The notes below the pieces were generated by a model. The model searched no databases. It had not been told where the DNA came from and saw only the letters and a list, made by a program, of their open reading frames with translations. From the NCBI GenBank assembly GCA_025531455.1, contig JAMYHL010000001.1:1550001-1614000 (forward strand): a stretch of DNA of 64,000 nt. Direction: 5' to 3'. This stretch comes from Apiotrichum sp. Y4204 (Eukaryota > Basidiomycota > Tremellomycetes > Trichosporonales > Trichosporonaceae). This document shows, piece by piece, positions 43,723 to 54,878 of this stretch. The position numbers and the translations under genes are program-made. Position 1 is the stretch's first letter; each line of letters begins with the position of its first letter.

Positions 43723-45437
43723 CTACACGTCCTGGATGTCGATATGCACGAGGAGGGACGTCTTGGACGCGTGTCCGCCAAGGTCGAGGAGGCGGAGGAA
43801 GTTCCATCCGGGGACGACGTAGAGCAGGCGGATGGCGACGGCGGCAAGGACAGGATTGCGCGCCATGCGCTCGTCGCTCTTGAGCAGGATACGGAGGAAC
43901 ACGAGCTCGCTCTCCACGTACTCCCACTCGAGCACCTCGTCCCACATCGGGTTGATGTTCTCCTTGCGATCCTTGCCTGTCTTGCGCTTTGGCGGCTCGT
44001 CCCGCAGGTCGTCGGGATGTACGAGCACACACGACACGTACGGCGCGGTGGCCTCTGGTGCGTCACTCGCGCCGGCAACACGCAGCCGCAGACGCTTCTT
44101 GCCCTGTGGAGGCGGCGGCGGCGGGTTGCCTCGGAGGTACGCAGGCTTGAGGACGAATCCGTCGGTTCCCGAGAACATGGCCGCGTTGAGCTGCATGCCG
44201 GCGCCAAAGCGCTGCCAGTTGAGCGCACACACCTGCGCGCCGACGCCCCAGTACGGCGTGGGCTTGAGGTTGGATGAGCCGATGCGCGTTCCCTTCGGGT
44301 ACACACGCATGAGGTGCTTGGCGTTGTGGGCCGCAATCTTGCGCGAGGCGGCAGGGAGGTGCGCGGAGAGACCCGACTCGGACACATTTATGAGGTGGTG
44401 GTGCGGTGCGTTCGCGAGCGCACTCTCAAACCACGAGTTGTCTGGCGGCTTGACGCTCTGAGCGTACACGCCCATCGCCGCGAGTGCCGGTATAATCTTG
44501 GCGTTGGCAGCGGCCTTCTTCTTCTCGGCCTTGTACTGGCTCGCGTCGGCGGCGTGCTTTGCTTTGTCGGCGTCGCTGCACTCGTCACTCGAGTCCGAGT
44601 CCGACGAGCTGTTGTCCTCCCCCTCCTCCTTCTCCCCGTCAAAGTGGTACTCGACCATGACGCAGATCTTGGACCCGAGCTCGTCGAGACGGACGTGCAC
44701 GCCCGCGTCCGCCACCTCCTCGGCGTTCGCGCGTGCGGTAATTGCGCGGCTCAGTAGGCGGTCGCCCCACACCTCGTTCATGATGTCGACCAGGCGCTGC
44801 TGCCCGTGGGGCCCGCAGTGGTTCTCGAGCGAGAGGAATACGGGCGCGGGAGGGTAGTGGCTTGCCGAGGGTGATGCCGCACGACGGTCACGCTCAGCGT
44901 CCACGACCGTGCGGATCGTCTCGCACACGCTTCGGAACGACACGTTCGACACGAGCGTGTACCCATGGGTAACCTTGGGCTCGTCCTTGTTGTCGGGGTT
45001 GTCCCACGCGTCGATCTCGACGCAGCGAGCACCGGTGCCAAGTGCAAGCTCGTACCCACTGGAGCAAGAGGAGCCAAACAGCTGATGCGCAAGAAGGTAC
45101 GTGTTATGGCTCGAGGAGATGAAGTAGTCGGTAAGGGGGTGGGAGCGGTCCGTGACCTCTGGGGCACCCGGATGTGCGAGCGCACGAGCATGTCCTTGAG
45201 GGCTGGTGGATTGACCTCGTCGCCGACCCCCGCGTCCGCCGCCGAAAGGATGTTATTGTCGGCGAGGAACTGGCGCAGCGCGAGGCTCACGTTCAGGTTC
45301 TCCGGGTTGCCGCTCGACGGGTCGTGGCCGCCGGCGACTGACGACGGGTCCATCACATCGCCGCCATCATCGCCGCGCTCCTTGTTCCCGCTGCCGCCGA
45401 ACGGCGAGAGCGATGCGAGTTTCTCTGTGATGCCCAT
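43723..45437 (-). CDS. PLC1: Phosphoinositide-specific phospholipase C
   Basis: Hydrolyses phosphatidylinositol 4,5-bisphosphate to IP3 and diacylglycerol. Two exons, with the probable join 45186/45156 (29-nt intron, weak) giving about 561 residues. The X domain is clear: PLTDYFISSSHNTYLLAHQL with the first catalytic His, GARCVEIDAWD and PKVTHGYTLVSNVSF with the second His. An acidic Ser/Asp linker separates X and Y. The Y domain contains NVSESGLSAHLPAASRK, HLMRVYPKGTRIGSSN and the NWQRFGAGMQLNAAMFSGTDGF-type motif. A C2 domain (VSCVLVHPDD ... NPMWDEVLEWEY ... FLRILLKSDER) ends the protein. There is no PH domain, as in the compact delta-like fungal enzymes. Intron placement near 45157-45185 is the least certain part. 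Confidence 0.88.
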
Positions 45438-45867
45438 TGGGGTGGATGGATGTGGGTGTGAGAGTGAATGAGAAAGAGAAATGTGACAAGAGAGGGAGAT
45501 GGATGTCTCTGTTTGTGCTGTGCAAAAGGATGCCAAGGGACGTCATTTCTCATTCCTCACTGGATGGGCTCGATCGGCGACTTTTGCTTGGCAACAGAGA
45601 CCGAGATAGCAGTACCCCCCAGAAGTTAATCACCGACCCTGTCATCCGCAGGACAACAACAACAAACAACAACAACAAGGCAAAGAGCGGGACCGGGCAG
45701 CGCTTTACTCTATATCTGTCTCCAGGTGAATCAGATTACCCAGTCAAAGTGCCTCAAGAGCTGTGCATACAACGGAAGTTACCAATCCTTTCCTACCCAA
45801 CCTCACTGTTCACTTGATTCACTTCTGAGATCCTTCCTTTGCGCAGACGACCCTTCAAGCCAACACT
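45438..45867. other. Intergenic stretch with CAA repeats
   Basis: Promoter of the phospholipase C gene; contains an (AAC/CAA) run near 45652-45680. No gene seen. Confidence 0.5.
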
Positions 45868-47787
45868 CTAGAACAGCTTGTCGAGGATCCGCCCCCAGAG
45901 AGTCCGTGACCGAATTGGGCTGGCGTCAGCGCGGTCTCACACAACACTCACTGTTCCTGGTAATACTCCTCGAGACGGTCAAACTCGGCGACGCGCGCCT
46001 CAAAGTCGATCTCGTCGAGGCGGACGTATCTCGTCTTGGCCTTGAACTTCCAGAACACGAAGGCGACGACAAAGAACGCAATGCCAAAGTAGCACGTAAA
46101 GAACTCTTGCGTGTCCCACCCGCCCTGCCGTCAGCTGAGAACCTGTAAGGTGTCCCACCTTGGTGAACACAATCCAGCCCTGTGTGAGCACGATGATAAG
46201 GAGCATCGTGAGCGACACATAGGCGTACGGGTACGTCCAGCGCGTAGACCACGGGAGAAAGTCCTTTGCAATGTACCCCTGCCTCTTGAGTGCCTTGCGG
46301 AACCGGATGGTCATGAACGCCATGCCGACGTAGTTGAGCACTGCGGTCAGCGGCTACACTTTGCTTGTCACTCACGGGACGCAACGGAGCTGAGGTTGAT
46401 AAACCACCCAAACACGATGGCGCCGTTGTTGCTGACCTGCATGTAGCTGAGGCAGAAGATGGCAAACACGGCGCCGTAGGCGAACAGCGGTACACCATGT
46501 TTGGTCGTTCGGGCAAAGATCTTGGGAGCCTCGCCGCGAGAGGCGAGCGAATGTAGCAAGCGAGTTGCGAGGTACGCAAAGCCGTTGGAGCAGGAGAGAG
46601 CCGAAGTGATGACCATGGCGTTGCTGATGTCAACTAGGACACTCGCTGTAGGAAGCTCACAAGATGTCTGGGAGGTAGCGGATACCGACGCGGCGCATAC
46701 CGACAACAAAGGCGGACGCGTTGGAGCCAATACCGGTAGCGACGGCCTCCTTGAGGACGGAGTCGTTGTAGGGCACGAGGATACCGATGGCAAGCACGCC
46801 GCCAAAGAAGAAAACTGCGAGGCGGAAGACAATCGCCTTGGTCGCGCGCGGGAGTGTCTTGCGTGGGTGCACGGCCTCGGCGGAACAAAGCGCCATCGTG
46901 TCCGGCCCGCCGATCGAGAAGGCCGCCATCTTGAACACCTGCCAGAAGCCCAGGAAGCGGCCCAATGGACCAGTAGTGTAGTATTCTGCCCACACGCCGG
47001 GGTTCTTCCAGTATCGGAAGCCAATGCGGTCGTGGTGTGGGTTCCCGCCGAGCATGATGATGAAGGTCATGACGATCATCATCGTGATCAGAATGACTTT
47101 TCCGGATGCGCTGGGGTCAGGTTTGTTGCTGCGTCGCACTCACGCGTAGAACTCGGCCTCGCCAAAGAACTTGACGTGGAAGACTGGTGTAAGTCGTACT
47201 CAACGCGTTCTTCTGGACTCCACTCACCATTCAGTGCCGTGATGATGACGAGCGAGACCGTAATCCACACAGCGACATTGATCTGTGGCCACCAGTAGTC
47301 ACACAGCCCAGCGACAGCAATGATGTCCGCGCAGCCAAACCTGGAAGGTAAGTCTGGACACATATCTCCGGCCCATCGTCGCTCACATTGTTGCTGCGTA
47401 GAAGAAGTTCCATCCGAGAGCAAACGACGCTGCTCGGTCCACAAACAGACCAGCCCAGGCAATATGACCACCACGGATGGGGAGGAACGCTGCCATCTCG
47501 CCGGCGCCGAGGCACACGCCCCAGATGATCGCCGAGTAGATCGAGTATGCGATGAGTGAGCCGAGGGGCCCGGCCCAGATCAGACTGCGCGCCGAGCCGA
47601 TAAACAGACCCGTGCCAACCGCCGCGCCAATGCCGATAAGCTGGATGTGGCGCGCCTTGAGCCCGCGCACCGTCGCGGTATCGTCGGAGGCATCCCGGTA
47701 CGTCCCCTCCACGCCTGTGGGCTGGTTTGCGTGTTCGACATACACGGACGTGCCCTTTGTGTCAATTGCGGACTCCTTGTCGGACAT
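45868..47787 (-). CDS. Amino acid permease (APC superfamily)
   Basis: Eight exons (47787-47387, 47340-47228, 47183-47144, 47110-46661, 46623-46376, 46340-46159, 46124-45952, 45919-45868) close in phase into 552 residues, the normal size of fungal plasma-membrane amino acid permeases. Signatures are RGLKARHIQLIGIGAAVGTG (helix 1), GEMAAFLPIRGGHIAWAGLF, FGGVLAIGILVPYND, AFSIGGPDTMALCSAEAVHPRK and the conserved C-terminus FEARVAEFDRLEEYYQEQ joined by a 32-nt intron to TLWGRILDKLF, the usual terminal aromatic motif. A stop just after EYYQEQ would appear if the last intron were not spliced. Twelve membrane segments are expected. The exact amino acid range is unknown. A Lys-rich N-terminus may be ubiquitylated. 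Confidence 0.9.
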
Positions 47788-48371
47788 TGGTCAGAGATTA
47801 GGGGTTGGAGAGGAGACCGTTGGTAAGGAGACTTGTGAGGCTCGGCGCCAGACTATTTATGGAGCGCGGGTCGCTTCCGAGCTGTCCCCGGGGTGAGCTC
47901 TGAGAGGCATGTTGTTCGACGAGCACATGCCGGATATGTGTGCCTGCGAACTCTCCTCGCACCCGTCGTAAGTGGAAGGTGGGGCAACATGGGGCAACAA
48001 CAAGCCGAGATCTGTGAGCCGAGAGGAAGCGGAGGCCCGAGATGCAAGCCCTGCCCAATCTGCCCTGCCTCTCGTCACCAGCCGCCGGTTCCACGGCCCT
48101 GGCCCCATGTGATGTCGGTAGCAGATTAAGGTGGGCACCGGTGTCCAGTTCGGCAACCAGATTGGGGGCCGGTATTCAGGCGAGCGAGACGAGGCGCGCA
48201 TGTCGGTCCTGGCCGTCGGTGGAGTCGTGCATCGCCGAGTGGCCAATCTGGTCGCCGACCGGTGCTTGACTGAGCCGCTTTCTTGAACGTACAGTAACAG
48301 TTGTACAGCAGATGCGACTGAGGTTGACTTTTGGTCAACCTCACTGTGTCAACCTCACTCGCTTCGCCGCC
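47788..48371. other. Divergent intergenic region
   Basis: Between the permease (-) and the Zn2Cys6 gene (+). A TTGACTTTTGGTCAAC near-palindrome lies at 48325-48341, close to the Zn2Cys6 start, with GGTCAACC/GTGTCAACC beside it; possible autoregulatory site. Confidence 0.4.
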
Positions 48372-49291
48372 ATGTCCCCGTTTACAGCGTGCATAACCTG
48401 CCGGCGCCAGAAGGTGCGTGCTACAATCTGGCGGTGACTCACGCGGAGATCAAGTGTATGCGCGACGACGGCGGCGTGGCGTGCAGGCGGTGTTTCCAGC
48501 TCGAAGAACCGTGCGAAGTCGTCGCGCGCCATCTGGGCCGAAAGCTCGGATCCAAGAAGTGAGTCCGGGTCTGGCGCAATACTCACTCGCAGCCGGCCAA
48601 AGTCACAACAGCCACGCACGCCGTGGTCTGCGAGCTCGCGACCCCATGTATCTCCTGTCCATTCAGTCCCAGCGACCGACGTGCCGATCGAGCTGCATTC
48701 CTTCACCCCCGCGGAGGCGTACCTCTCTCCTCCAGACTCAGATGCGTTCCCCGACCTCGATCTCGAGTCGCCGGAACGCCCGACCTTCAACATGCTGAAC
48801 GTGCTGGCGCGCGTGGCCAACGACCAGCCGCTCGAGTCACCGTCGAGCACCTCTCCAGTAACGACTGCCACCACAGCGTTTGAGCGCGCCTCATTTCTCG
48901 CCGCGTTTCGGGATGACGCGCGTTGTTCTCAGTGCTGGTGATTCTCAGCTCGTCGCCGTCGTCGAGGGACAAGGACCTCTTTTTGTTGTCCGTTGTGGCC
49001 GCGCTCGCACGCCGGCTGATCGACCTGCGGGTTCACGCCAACGTGTCGAGCATCAGCCGCGTGCTCGGCCGGCGGCTGATGACGGCAACGCGCAAGCTGG
49101 CAGCAACACGTCTGCCGGGCGAAAGTGTTGCGGACTCCGCTGCTGAGTTGGACCCCGAGTCGCTCGGCCTTGGACCATTTTCCCACTCCTTTGCCACCCT
49201 AGTTCCGACGTACGGCGAGGGCATATTCGGCATGCTCGACACGATGGGCTTTGGCGACTTTGGCGTTGGTGACCTGTTTGGAGATCAGTAG
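48372..49291 (+). CDS. Short Zn2Cys6 transcription factor-like protein; 3' half uncertain
   Basis: Exon 1 (48372-48413) and exon 2 (from 48449, 35-nt intron) create a perfect binuclear zinc cluster: six Cys in CITCRRQK-IKCMRDDG-GVACRRCFQLEEPC spacing (C-x2-C-x6-C-x8-C-x2-C-x6-C). A donor at 48561 and acceptor near 48593 join a Pro/Ser-rich linker (PIELHSFTPAEAYLSPPDSD). The C-terminal part DLFLLSVVAALARRLIDLRV ... MGFGDFGVGDLFGDQ lies in another frame, reached either by a longer intron (for example 48861-48973) or by a two-base GC difference in GACGCGCG at 48914-48921. The total is only about 260 residues and lacks the large fungal regulatory domain. DNA target unknown. Confidence 0.65.
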
Positions 49292-49557
49292 TTGTATTAG
49301 TCATTTGTTGGGATATGTGTTGTATAGTTGTGAAGTGTGCGATGTGTCGTGTGCAACCTCCTGCTGATTGTCCCATCGTGTCTGAGCGGCTCGTGCACTG
49401 CTTCCATGCTTCCACGCTTTTGTCTCGTTTGCATTCCCAACCACCACGCCACCATCCTCGAATGGCTCCCTTGTCCCCATTAGCCCATCCGTGCCATCAG
49501 CCCGGTGTCATCGGCCCAAGATTGTCGTCTGCGTTCGCTCGCTCGTACGCCACTCCC

Positions 49558-49562
49558 AAAAA
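49558..49562 (-). terminator. RNA polymerase III terminator of the tRNA
   Basis: Five T residues on the minus strand directly after the tRNA 3' end. Confidence 0.6.
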
Positions 49563-49665
49563 GGCCCTCACCCGGATTTGAACCGAGGACCACTCCCAGC
49601 CTTGGCTGGACACCGTGAGGCATCCCAACCCAAAGAGAGTATGATAGCGACTACACCATAAGGGC
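49563..49665 (-). tRNA. tRNA-Pro (anticodon UGG) with 30-nt intron
   Basis: Read on the minus strand from 49665. Acceptor GCCCTTA pairs with TGAGGGC. The D arm GTGTAGTCGCTATCAT, the anticodon stem CTCTC/GGGAG and the T arm CTCGG-TTCAAAT-CCGGG all fold, with a five-base variable loop. The anticodon loop is TTTGGG-T with UGG at 34-36. The intron (49628-49599) sits after position 37, the standard eukaryotic site. A register shift by one would give Gln(UUG), but the variable loop length and the TTTGGGT loop favour Pro. The mature tRNA is 73 nt. Confidence 0.88.
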
Positions 49666-50428
49666 CTGGGTTTTTTGCGAGAGAGGGACAATAAGAAGAC
49701 GTGGAGGTGATAGCGCGATTGATTTCTTTTCGGGGTGACCTTTGAGAGGATTTATGGCGTTATTTTGCGGATTTTTCGAGTTTGCTATGTACTTTTGCTT
49801 GTCAGCTCTTCATCGCTCGTGCAATCACGCTGTGCATAATCTCCAAGCAGCGGCAAACGCAGCTGATGCATTGCGGCGCATCCGGCGTGGATGATCCAAT
49901 TTCGGAGGTCACCGTCGAGTTGGAGAGTCACCTTCGTTCCATACACGATGTTCCACCTCTATCGACCCGCATGTTCAATCTCTGCATGCCGCGGAGCCGG
50001 ACCTGTGTTGCATGCTGTATGTGGGGCGCCGTGGAACTGCAACGGTTTGTCGCGTCGGATAAACAGTCTGTCGCAATCTGTCGCCTATCTCTTCTGAGCT
50101 TCCTGAGCGCCGAAGCCGAAACCCCCGAGGCCATCCCTACTAGCTACCCGAAACCCTTCCACAACATCGGTTCAGTCCCTTCACTCTTGCGTGATCTACT
50201 TGACTCGCCTTATTCTTCCGCCCGCGTACAAGGAGGTGGAGTGAGACCGGTGGTGGGCAGTGCCTGACCTTGAATCTGGGCGCCGAGCTGGACGCCGAGA
50301 ATGACGTCCACTGGGAACGGAGAAAGCCGATCACGAGACATGGATAAGGCAGCGCCGTCCGCGCTCTGTGGGAACCACAAAAGGCAGTCGAGCAACCCCA
50401 GTCTGCGCAGCACCTCACACATATCACG

Positions 50429-52044
50429 ATGCCCGCCTTCCCGCAGCCGTACACCTCGACCGTCTCGCACTGGCAAGCGACTGTGCGCGTTTCGTTTAGC
50501 AACGCTAATAGTAGAACCGCGGCCCCACCGCACTGTGGAACCACGGGCGCGACGCGCCGCTCCCCTCCTCAGCAGACTATGTAATCATCGGGGCGGGCGC
50601 CACTGGTGAGATCGTCTTTTGGTGGGATTCTAACAGCAGGGACGGCGCTCGCGTACCACCTCTCCCGTCACGGAGGCGCCGGCGTCGGCAAGCGAATTGT
50701 GATTCTCGATGCAAAGGACGTTGCGTCCGGTGCCTGTAAGTCCTGGTCCAGAAACGGACTGACTCTTCAGCCGGCCGTAATGGCGGTCACGTCGCGCCGT
50801 ACGGGTGGCAGTCGTTTAACGCGTTCCTCGCGCCACTGCGCGAAGGGGGAGCAGGTCTCACGGCTGAGCAGGCCCTGGACATTCTGTTCTTCGAGCAGGA
50901 CAATCTCGATCTCGTGGAGCGCATTCTGCGGGAAGAGGGGATTGACGCTGACTTTTGGCGCGGTGAGCGCTTTGAAGTCATTACCACGCCGGAGAGCGCG
51001 GCGCAGAACCTCGCAAACTATCGCCTCCTCCAGCGCCTGATTGCCGCGAGCCCCAAGCACAGGGGGAGGGTGCTCAACTGGTCGATCATCACCGACCCGG
51101 CCGAGGCGAAGAGAGTGAGTCGGGGGGCAAGCAGTGCTAATGGCAGGTGTCGCGCCTCAAGAACGCCATCCACGTGAACCGCATCTCGGGAGGCAGCTGG
51201 CATCCCCATCGTGGGGTGACGGCCATCCTGCGCGCATGTCTGCAGTCCAAGATCAGCGACGTGCAGTTCTTCTCGTGGGCGCCCGTCACGGGGATTAACA
51301 GTAACCCAGACGGGAGCGTGGGTGTCGACTGCGGCGCCAGGGGAACCATCACCGCACAGAACGTAATCGTTGCGACGAACGGGTACACGCGCCATCTGCT
51401 CCCCGAGCTCGAGAACGTGTGCGTACTACAAGTGGAGTTACTTGCGCTCATCCCAGGCTTGTGCCGCTTCGTGCCAACGCCGGGCTGGTAACTCCGCCCG
51501 CTGCCTTCGCGGGGCCCAACTCGCTTCCAAACCCGTACACGATTATCGACGACGGGCCGTACCTGATCGTGACGCCGCATGCGGGGCTCGTGCTGGGCCC
51601 ATACGTCGGCGCTCTGCTTGGCTCCGGGGAGTGCACGCTCAAGGAAATCTACGGGATCGACGACGACAGCGAGGTGCAGCCCGGCGCGCAGAAATGGCTC
51701 GAGAGCTACTGCCGCGACCACTATACCGGATGGGAGGAGGGCGCGGGCGAAGGGCTCGCCAAGGCGTGGTCTGGTGCGTATTGCTGTTGATGCTCATTCT
51801 AACTCCAGGTGTCATCTGCCACACTGCCGACCTCATGCCGCTCGTCGGCCGCATGCCCGGCCGTCCGGGGGTGTGGATTGCGGCGGGGTACAATGGACAC
51901 GGGATGGGCATGATTCACATGATTACGCGCGGTCTTGCGCACACGCTCAAGACGGGGAAATGGGACGACGCGCGCCGCACCCGCTCGAGTACCCCCCAAT
52001 GGGCATTGTGTACAGGTACAATGAGCGGGCGAAGATCTAGATGA
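50429..52044 (+). CDS. FAD-dependent oxidoreductase (DAO family)
   Basis: Seven exons (50429-50482, 50515-50605, 50640-50735, 50771-51114, 51147-51418, 51457-51773, 51809-52044), each intron 32-38 nt. The N-terminus has the FAD dinucleotide fold DYVIIGAGATGTALAYHLSR near residue 37 (GxGxxG), ILDAKDVASGASGRNGGHV, and HVNRISGGSWHPHRGVTAIL (substrate and flavin region). The C-terminus has IAAGYNGHGMGMIHMITRGLA, the usual second flavin contact. Relatives oxidise amines or amino acids such as sarcosine or D-amino acids. After KWDDA the annotated frame ends with an unlikely Arg/Thr/Ser tail at 52044; a neighbouring frame instead reads HPLEYPPMGIVYRYNERAKI with stop at 52040, so a GC-run difference near 51971 may exist. 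Substrate unknown. Confidence 0.82.
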
Positions 52045-52577
52045 TACCAGAGCATGCATGCTGTGAACATTAGACGAGGAGAGCGCCCGATGCTCGTGGA
52101 ACTCGATGGGTGTCTCGATCGTCTGGCATCGGAGGTGTAGGCATCGTAGTGACGGAGACGGAGACGGAGACGGGGACAGCTGTCCATCCCCTCCGCTACC
52201 CACCATTGTTGCCATGATGCAATTCACGTTGACATTGCTGCAACGACGCAATGATGCATGAGAAGCTCCAAGTTACAAACTTCATGACTACCAAGCACAC
52301 TCATATCCGTCACCTGGTCACCGGCGGCCGCGTTAGCGTGCCCCAGAGCATGCATGCAGCTTGCAGGCGCCATTGCATTCCGGAAGCCGACGTCGCCGTC
52401 GAGCGCAGTGTCACCTGATGAGGTCGCCGGACAACCCCGAGACCTCCGGCCACAACAACAACCGTAAGCTACAAAGAGAAAGCAGCAATGATCGCTTTAA
52501 ATGGTCACGGATGCACGTATCGAAGAGCATCTCTATGTATTAAGTTCTCCACTCTCTCACACACAACACATATCACA
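52045..52577. other. Intergenic stretch
   Basis: Contains a (GGAGAC)n-like run at 52152-52175 on the plus strand. Promoter of the SDR gene lies at the right end; no gene seen. Confidence 0.5.
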
Positions 52578-53513
52578 ATGAACGGCGTCGCGCTCGTCAC
52601 TGGCGGCTCTTCAGGAGTGAGTTTCCGACGCTTTGCCCCATCTGACAGCAGATTGGTGCCGCAACGGTCCGCGCCTTCCTGGGCAAAGGCGTGCAGAAGG
52701 TTGTGATCGGGGACGTCGCGCCGCTCGACGACCTGATCTCGACGCTGAAGAAGGAGTACCCGGAGGCGGACGTGCTGGGCGTCAAATGCAGTGTGGCCGA
52801 AGAGGCGGACGTCAAGGCTCTCATCAAGGCAGCGGTTGATCGCTTCGGGCGCCTCGACTACGCCGTCAACTGCGCGGGCGTCGCGTTTGGCGCGCCGTGG
52901 GTCGACTTTGAGACGGACATTTGGGACAAGACCATCGGCGTCAACGAGCGCGGTGTGTTCCTTTGCATGCGTGAGGAGATCCGGGTCATGGCGCAGCAGG
53001 AGTGGGCAGAGTGAGTAGGACGAGAGAGATGCCCTGTGTACAATGCTCACTTGCAGGTCGAAGAACCCCCTCCGTAAGCAGCGCGGTGCGATCGTCAACA
53101 TCGCCTCCCTCGCCGGCCAGGTCGCCATCCCGAACTGCGCGGCATACGTCGCGTCAAAGCATGCAGTTATGGGACTCGCCAAGAGCGCGACCCTCGAGTA
53201 CGCCGGCAAGGGTGTGCGGGTGTGAGTAGGGTGGCCCTCCAAATGACCTCTTTCTGATAGTAGCAACTGCGTCGCACCCGGCTGGATCGAAACACCCGTG
53301 AGTCTCGCTCCATTTTATCACTGACGGCAGATGACAAACAATGAGCGGGCCAAGCAGCTGTACAACTGGGGAATCACGCCGGACCGCACGCCGATGGGCC
53401 GTGGCGGCATCGCCGAGGAGATTGCTGACGTCGTCGTCTTCCTATGCTCCGAGGAGGCGTCGTTCGTCACTGGCGCTACGTGGAACGTCGACGGCGGGTA
53501 CATGGTGTACTGA
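52578..53513 (+). CDS. Short-chain dehydrogenase/reductase (classical SDR)
   Basis: Five exons (52578-52616, 52652-53010, 53057-53221, 53264-53297, 53331-53513) give 259 residues, the classical SDR length. The nucleotide motif TGGSSGIG is split by the first intron. An Asp in VVIGDVAPLDD after beta-2 suggests NAD rather than NADP preference. Other motifs: LDYAVNCAGVAF (NAG variant NCAG), IVNIASLAG with catalytic Ser, YVASKHAV with catalytic Tyr and Lys, and NCVAPGWIETPM. The C-terminus FLCSEEASFVTGATWNVDGG is typical. Purine-rich leader; same strand as the FAD enzyme 0.5 kb upstream, so a joint role is possible but unproven. Substrate unknown. Confidence 0.9.
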
Positions 53514-54036
53514 GCAGCACAATGGGCAGCAGTATAAAGTGATGGAGATTGAGATGCATGCTACTACGTTGTATGACTTGTGTGCGCGGTGGGCTGTGGG
53601 CGGTGGGCTGCGTAGCAAATGGTACTGCGTTGGGCTTTCAGCCATCCAGTGCTAGCATCTTGATCAACAAGCGGTCGGGAAACAAGAACGCCATCTACAG
53701 ACTGATGCCCAATGGTTGCGTGCGAGCACACAACGCAGCACCTCACAACAACAATGCATGACAACCCAAAGACAAGAGAAACAGATCCAGAGATCCAGAT
53801 GCGATTGCGGCAATGCCATGGGGGTGACGGTCACCCTGCAGGACACACCCGAGGGGCGCGAGGGGGACCCCGTGGGGCGGCTGCACCGGCCAAGGCGATT
53901 ACCGCGAGTGGGCGGAGCCGGTGATGCGGCAACGGAGTGGAATGGCAACAACAAAACGAGACGATGCTATGCGATGCGGAGAGAAGTGCGGGGAGAACGA
54001 AGACGGTCGTTGTGGTGGGCTCCGTGCTTTAGCCTC
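53514..54036. other. Convergent intergenic stretch
   Basis: 3' flanks of the SDR (+) and the small CxxC protein (-). No gene seen. Confidence 0.5.
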
Positions 54037-54335
54037 CTACTCCTTCCAGGTGTCCCGGCAGTACGAGCACTTGTAGTGGCCATTCGGTTCGTAGACAGGC
54101 GAGCACATGTCTGGGGTCAGCACAGCCTCGCCTCAGCTGGGCTTTACTGCCGTTACTCACTTGTGGCATCGAGAGGCCGCGGGCAAATACGAGGAGACGG
54201 GGGCTTCGGGCGCTCGTCATATGTCGCAGCGGGCGGGGTCGAGAAGACAAACGTGCCCACCGGGGGCGGCGTGCTAGGGCCCGCAGGGGGCGCGGTGGTG
54301 TGGTGGTTGGGAGCGCTGACAGTAATGGACGGCAT
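54037..54335 (-). CDS. Tiny Pro-rich protein with C-terminal CxxC
   Basis: Two exons (54335-54161 and 54110-54037, 50-nt intron with CTGACCCCAG acceptor) give 82 residues. The first 55 residues are Pro/Thr/Ala-rich and probably disordered. The second exon encodes MCSPVYEPNGHYKCSYCRDT plus WKE-stop, with three Cys (one CxxC) and His that could bind a single zinc or form a disulfide. Codon bias is good and the splice phase closes. An in-frame ATG at 54389 would add 18 residues. Function not recognised. Confidence 0.6.
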
Positions 54336-54878
54336 CGTGAACAGAGAGTATACAGCAAGTGGTGGCAATGAGCAGGTCGGTGATGGCAAGAGGGCAAGAG
54401 AGGGGGGAGAGCAAGTCGTCGTCGTTGCCGGGGGTTCTTATCTCGTCCGCTGTCCTGTGGGTGGCGACATTGCCAAGAACACCAGTCGGCCAGTTTGCGA
54501 GCAACCCCGCAACGTCGACCTCTGTCTCATCGCCCTTATCCGCTCCCTCTCAGCTCTCGGGCACGATCTGGAACATCCCGGAGCACGGAATGCATGTCCG
54601 TCCCGGGTGCGTCTGCGTCTGGCCAGACACATTGCATTGTCCGAATTGTGCCGCAACAACTGCCGACTGGGGAGCCGAGATCCCGAACGGCTCCTGAAAT
54701 GATGAGATGATGTAGTGATGGGTCTCATGGTCTCATTCCACCACGCACGTGGTGATAACAACCATTCATGCTGCCCACGCCGTTCGTCGTCCGTGACCCC
54801 AAGAGTGCCCCAAACTTGCGCAACTTGCAACGTTTCTCACGATACTCCATTCTGATGGCTGCCCATGTATAATCCACT
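54336..54878. other. Intergenic stretch
   Basis: Promoter side of the tiny CxxC gene and 3' flank of the Hsp70-like gene. Nothing recognised. Confidence 0.5.

Larger units (their letters stand above)
49292..50428. other. Intergenic stretch holding a tRNA gene
   Basis: Besides the tRNA-Pro at 49563-49665 nothing is recognised. The segment 49700-49800 is AT-rich compared with its surroundings. Confidence 0.5.
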
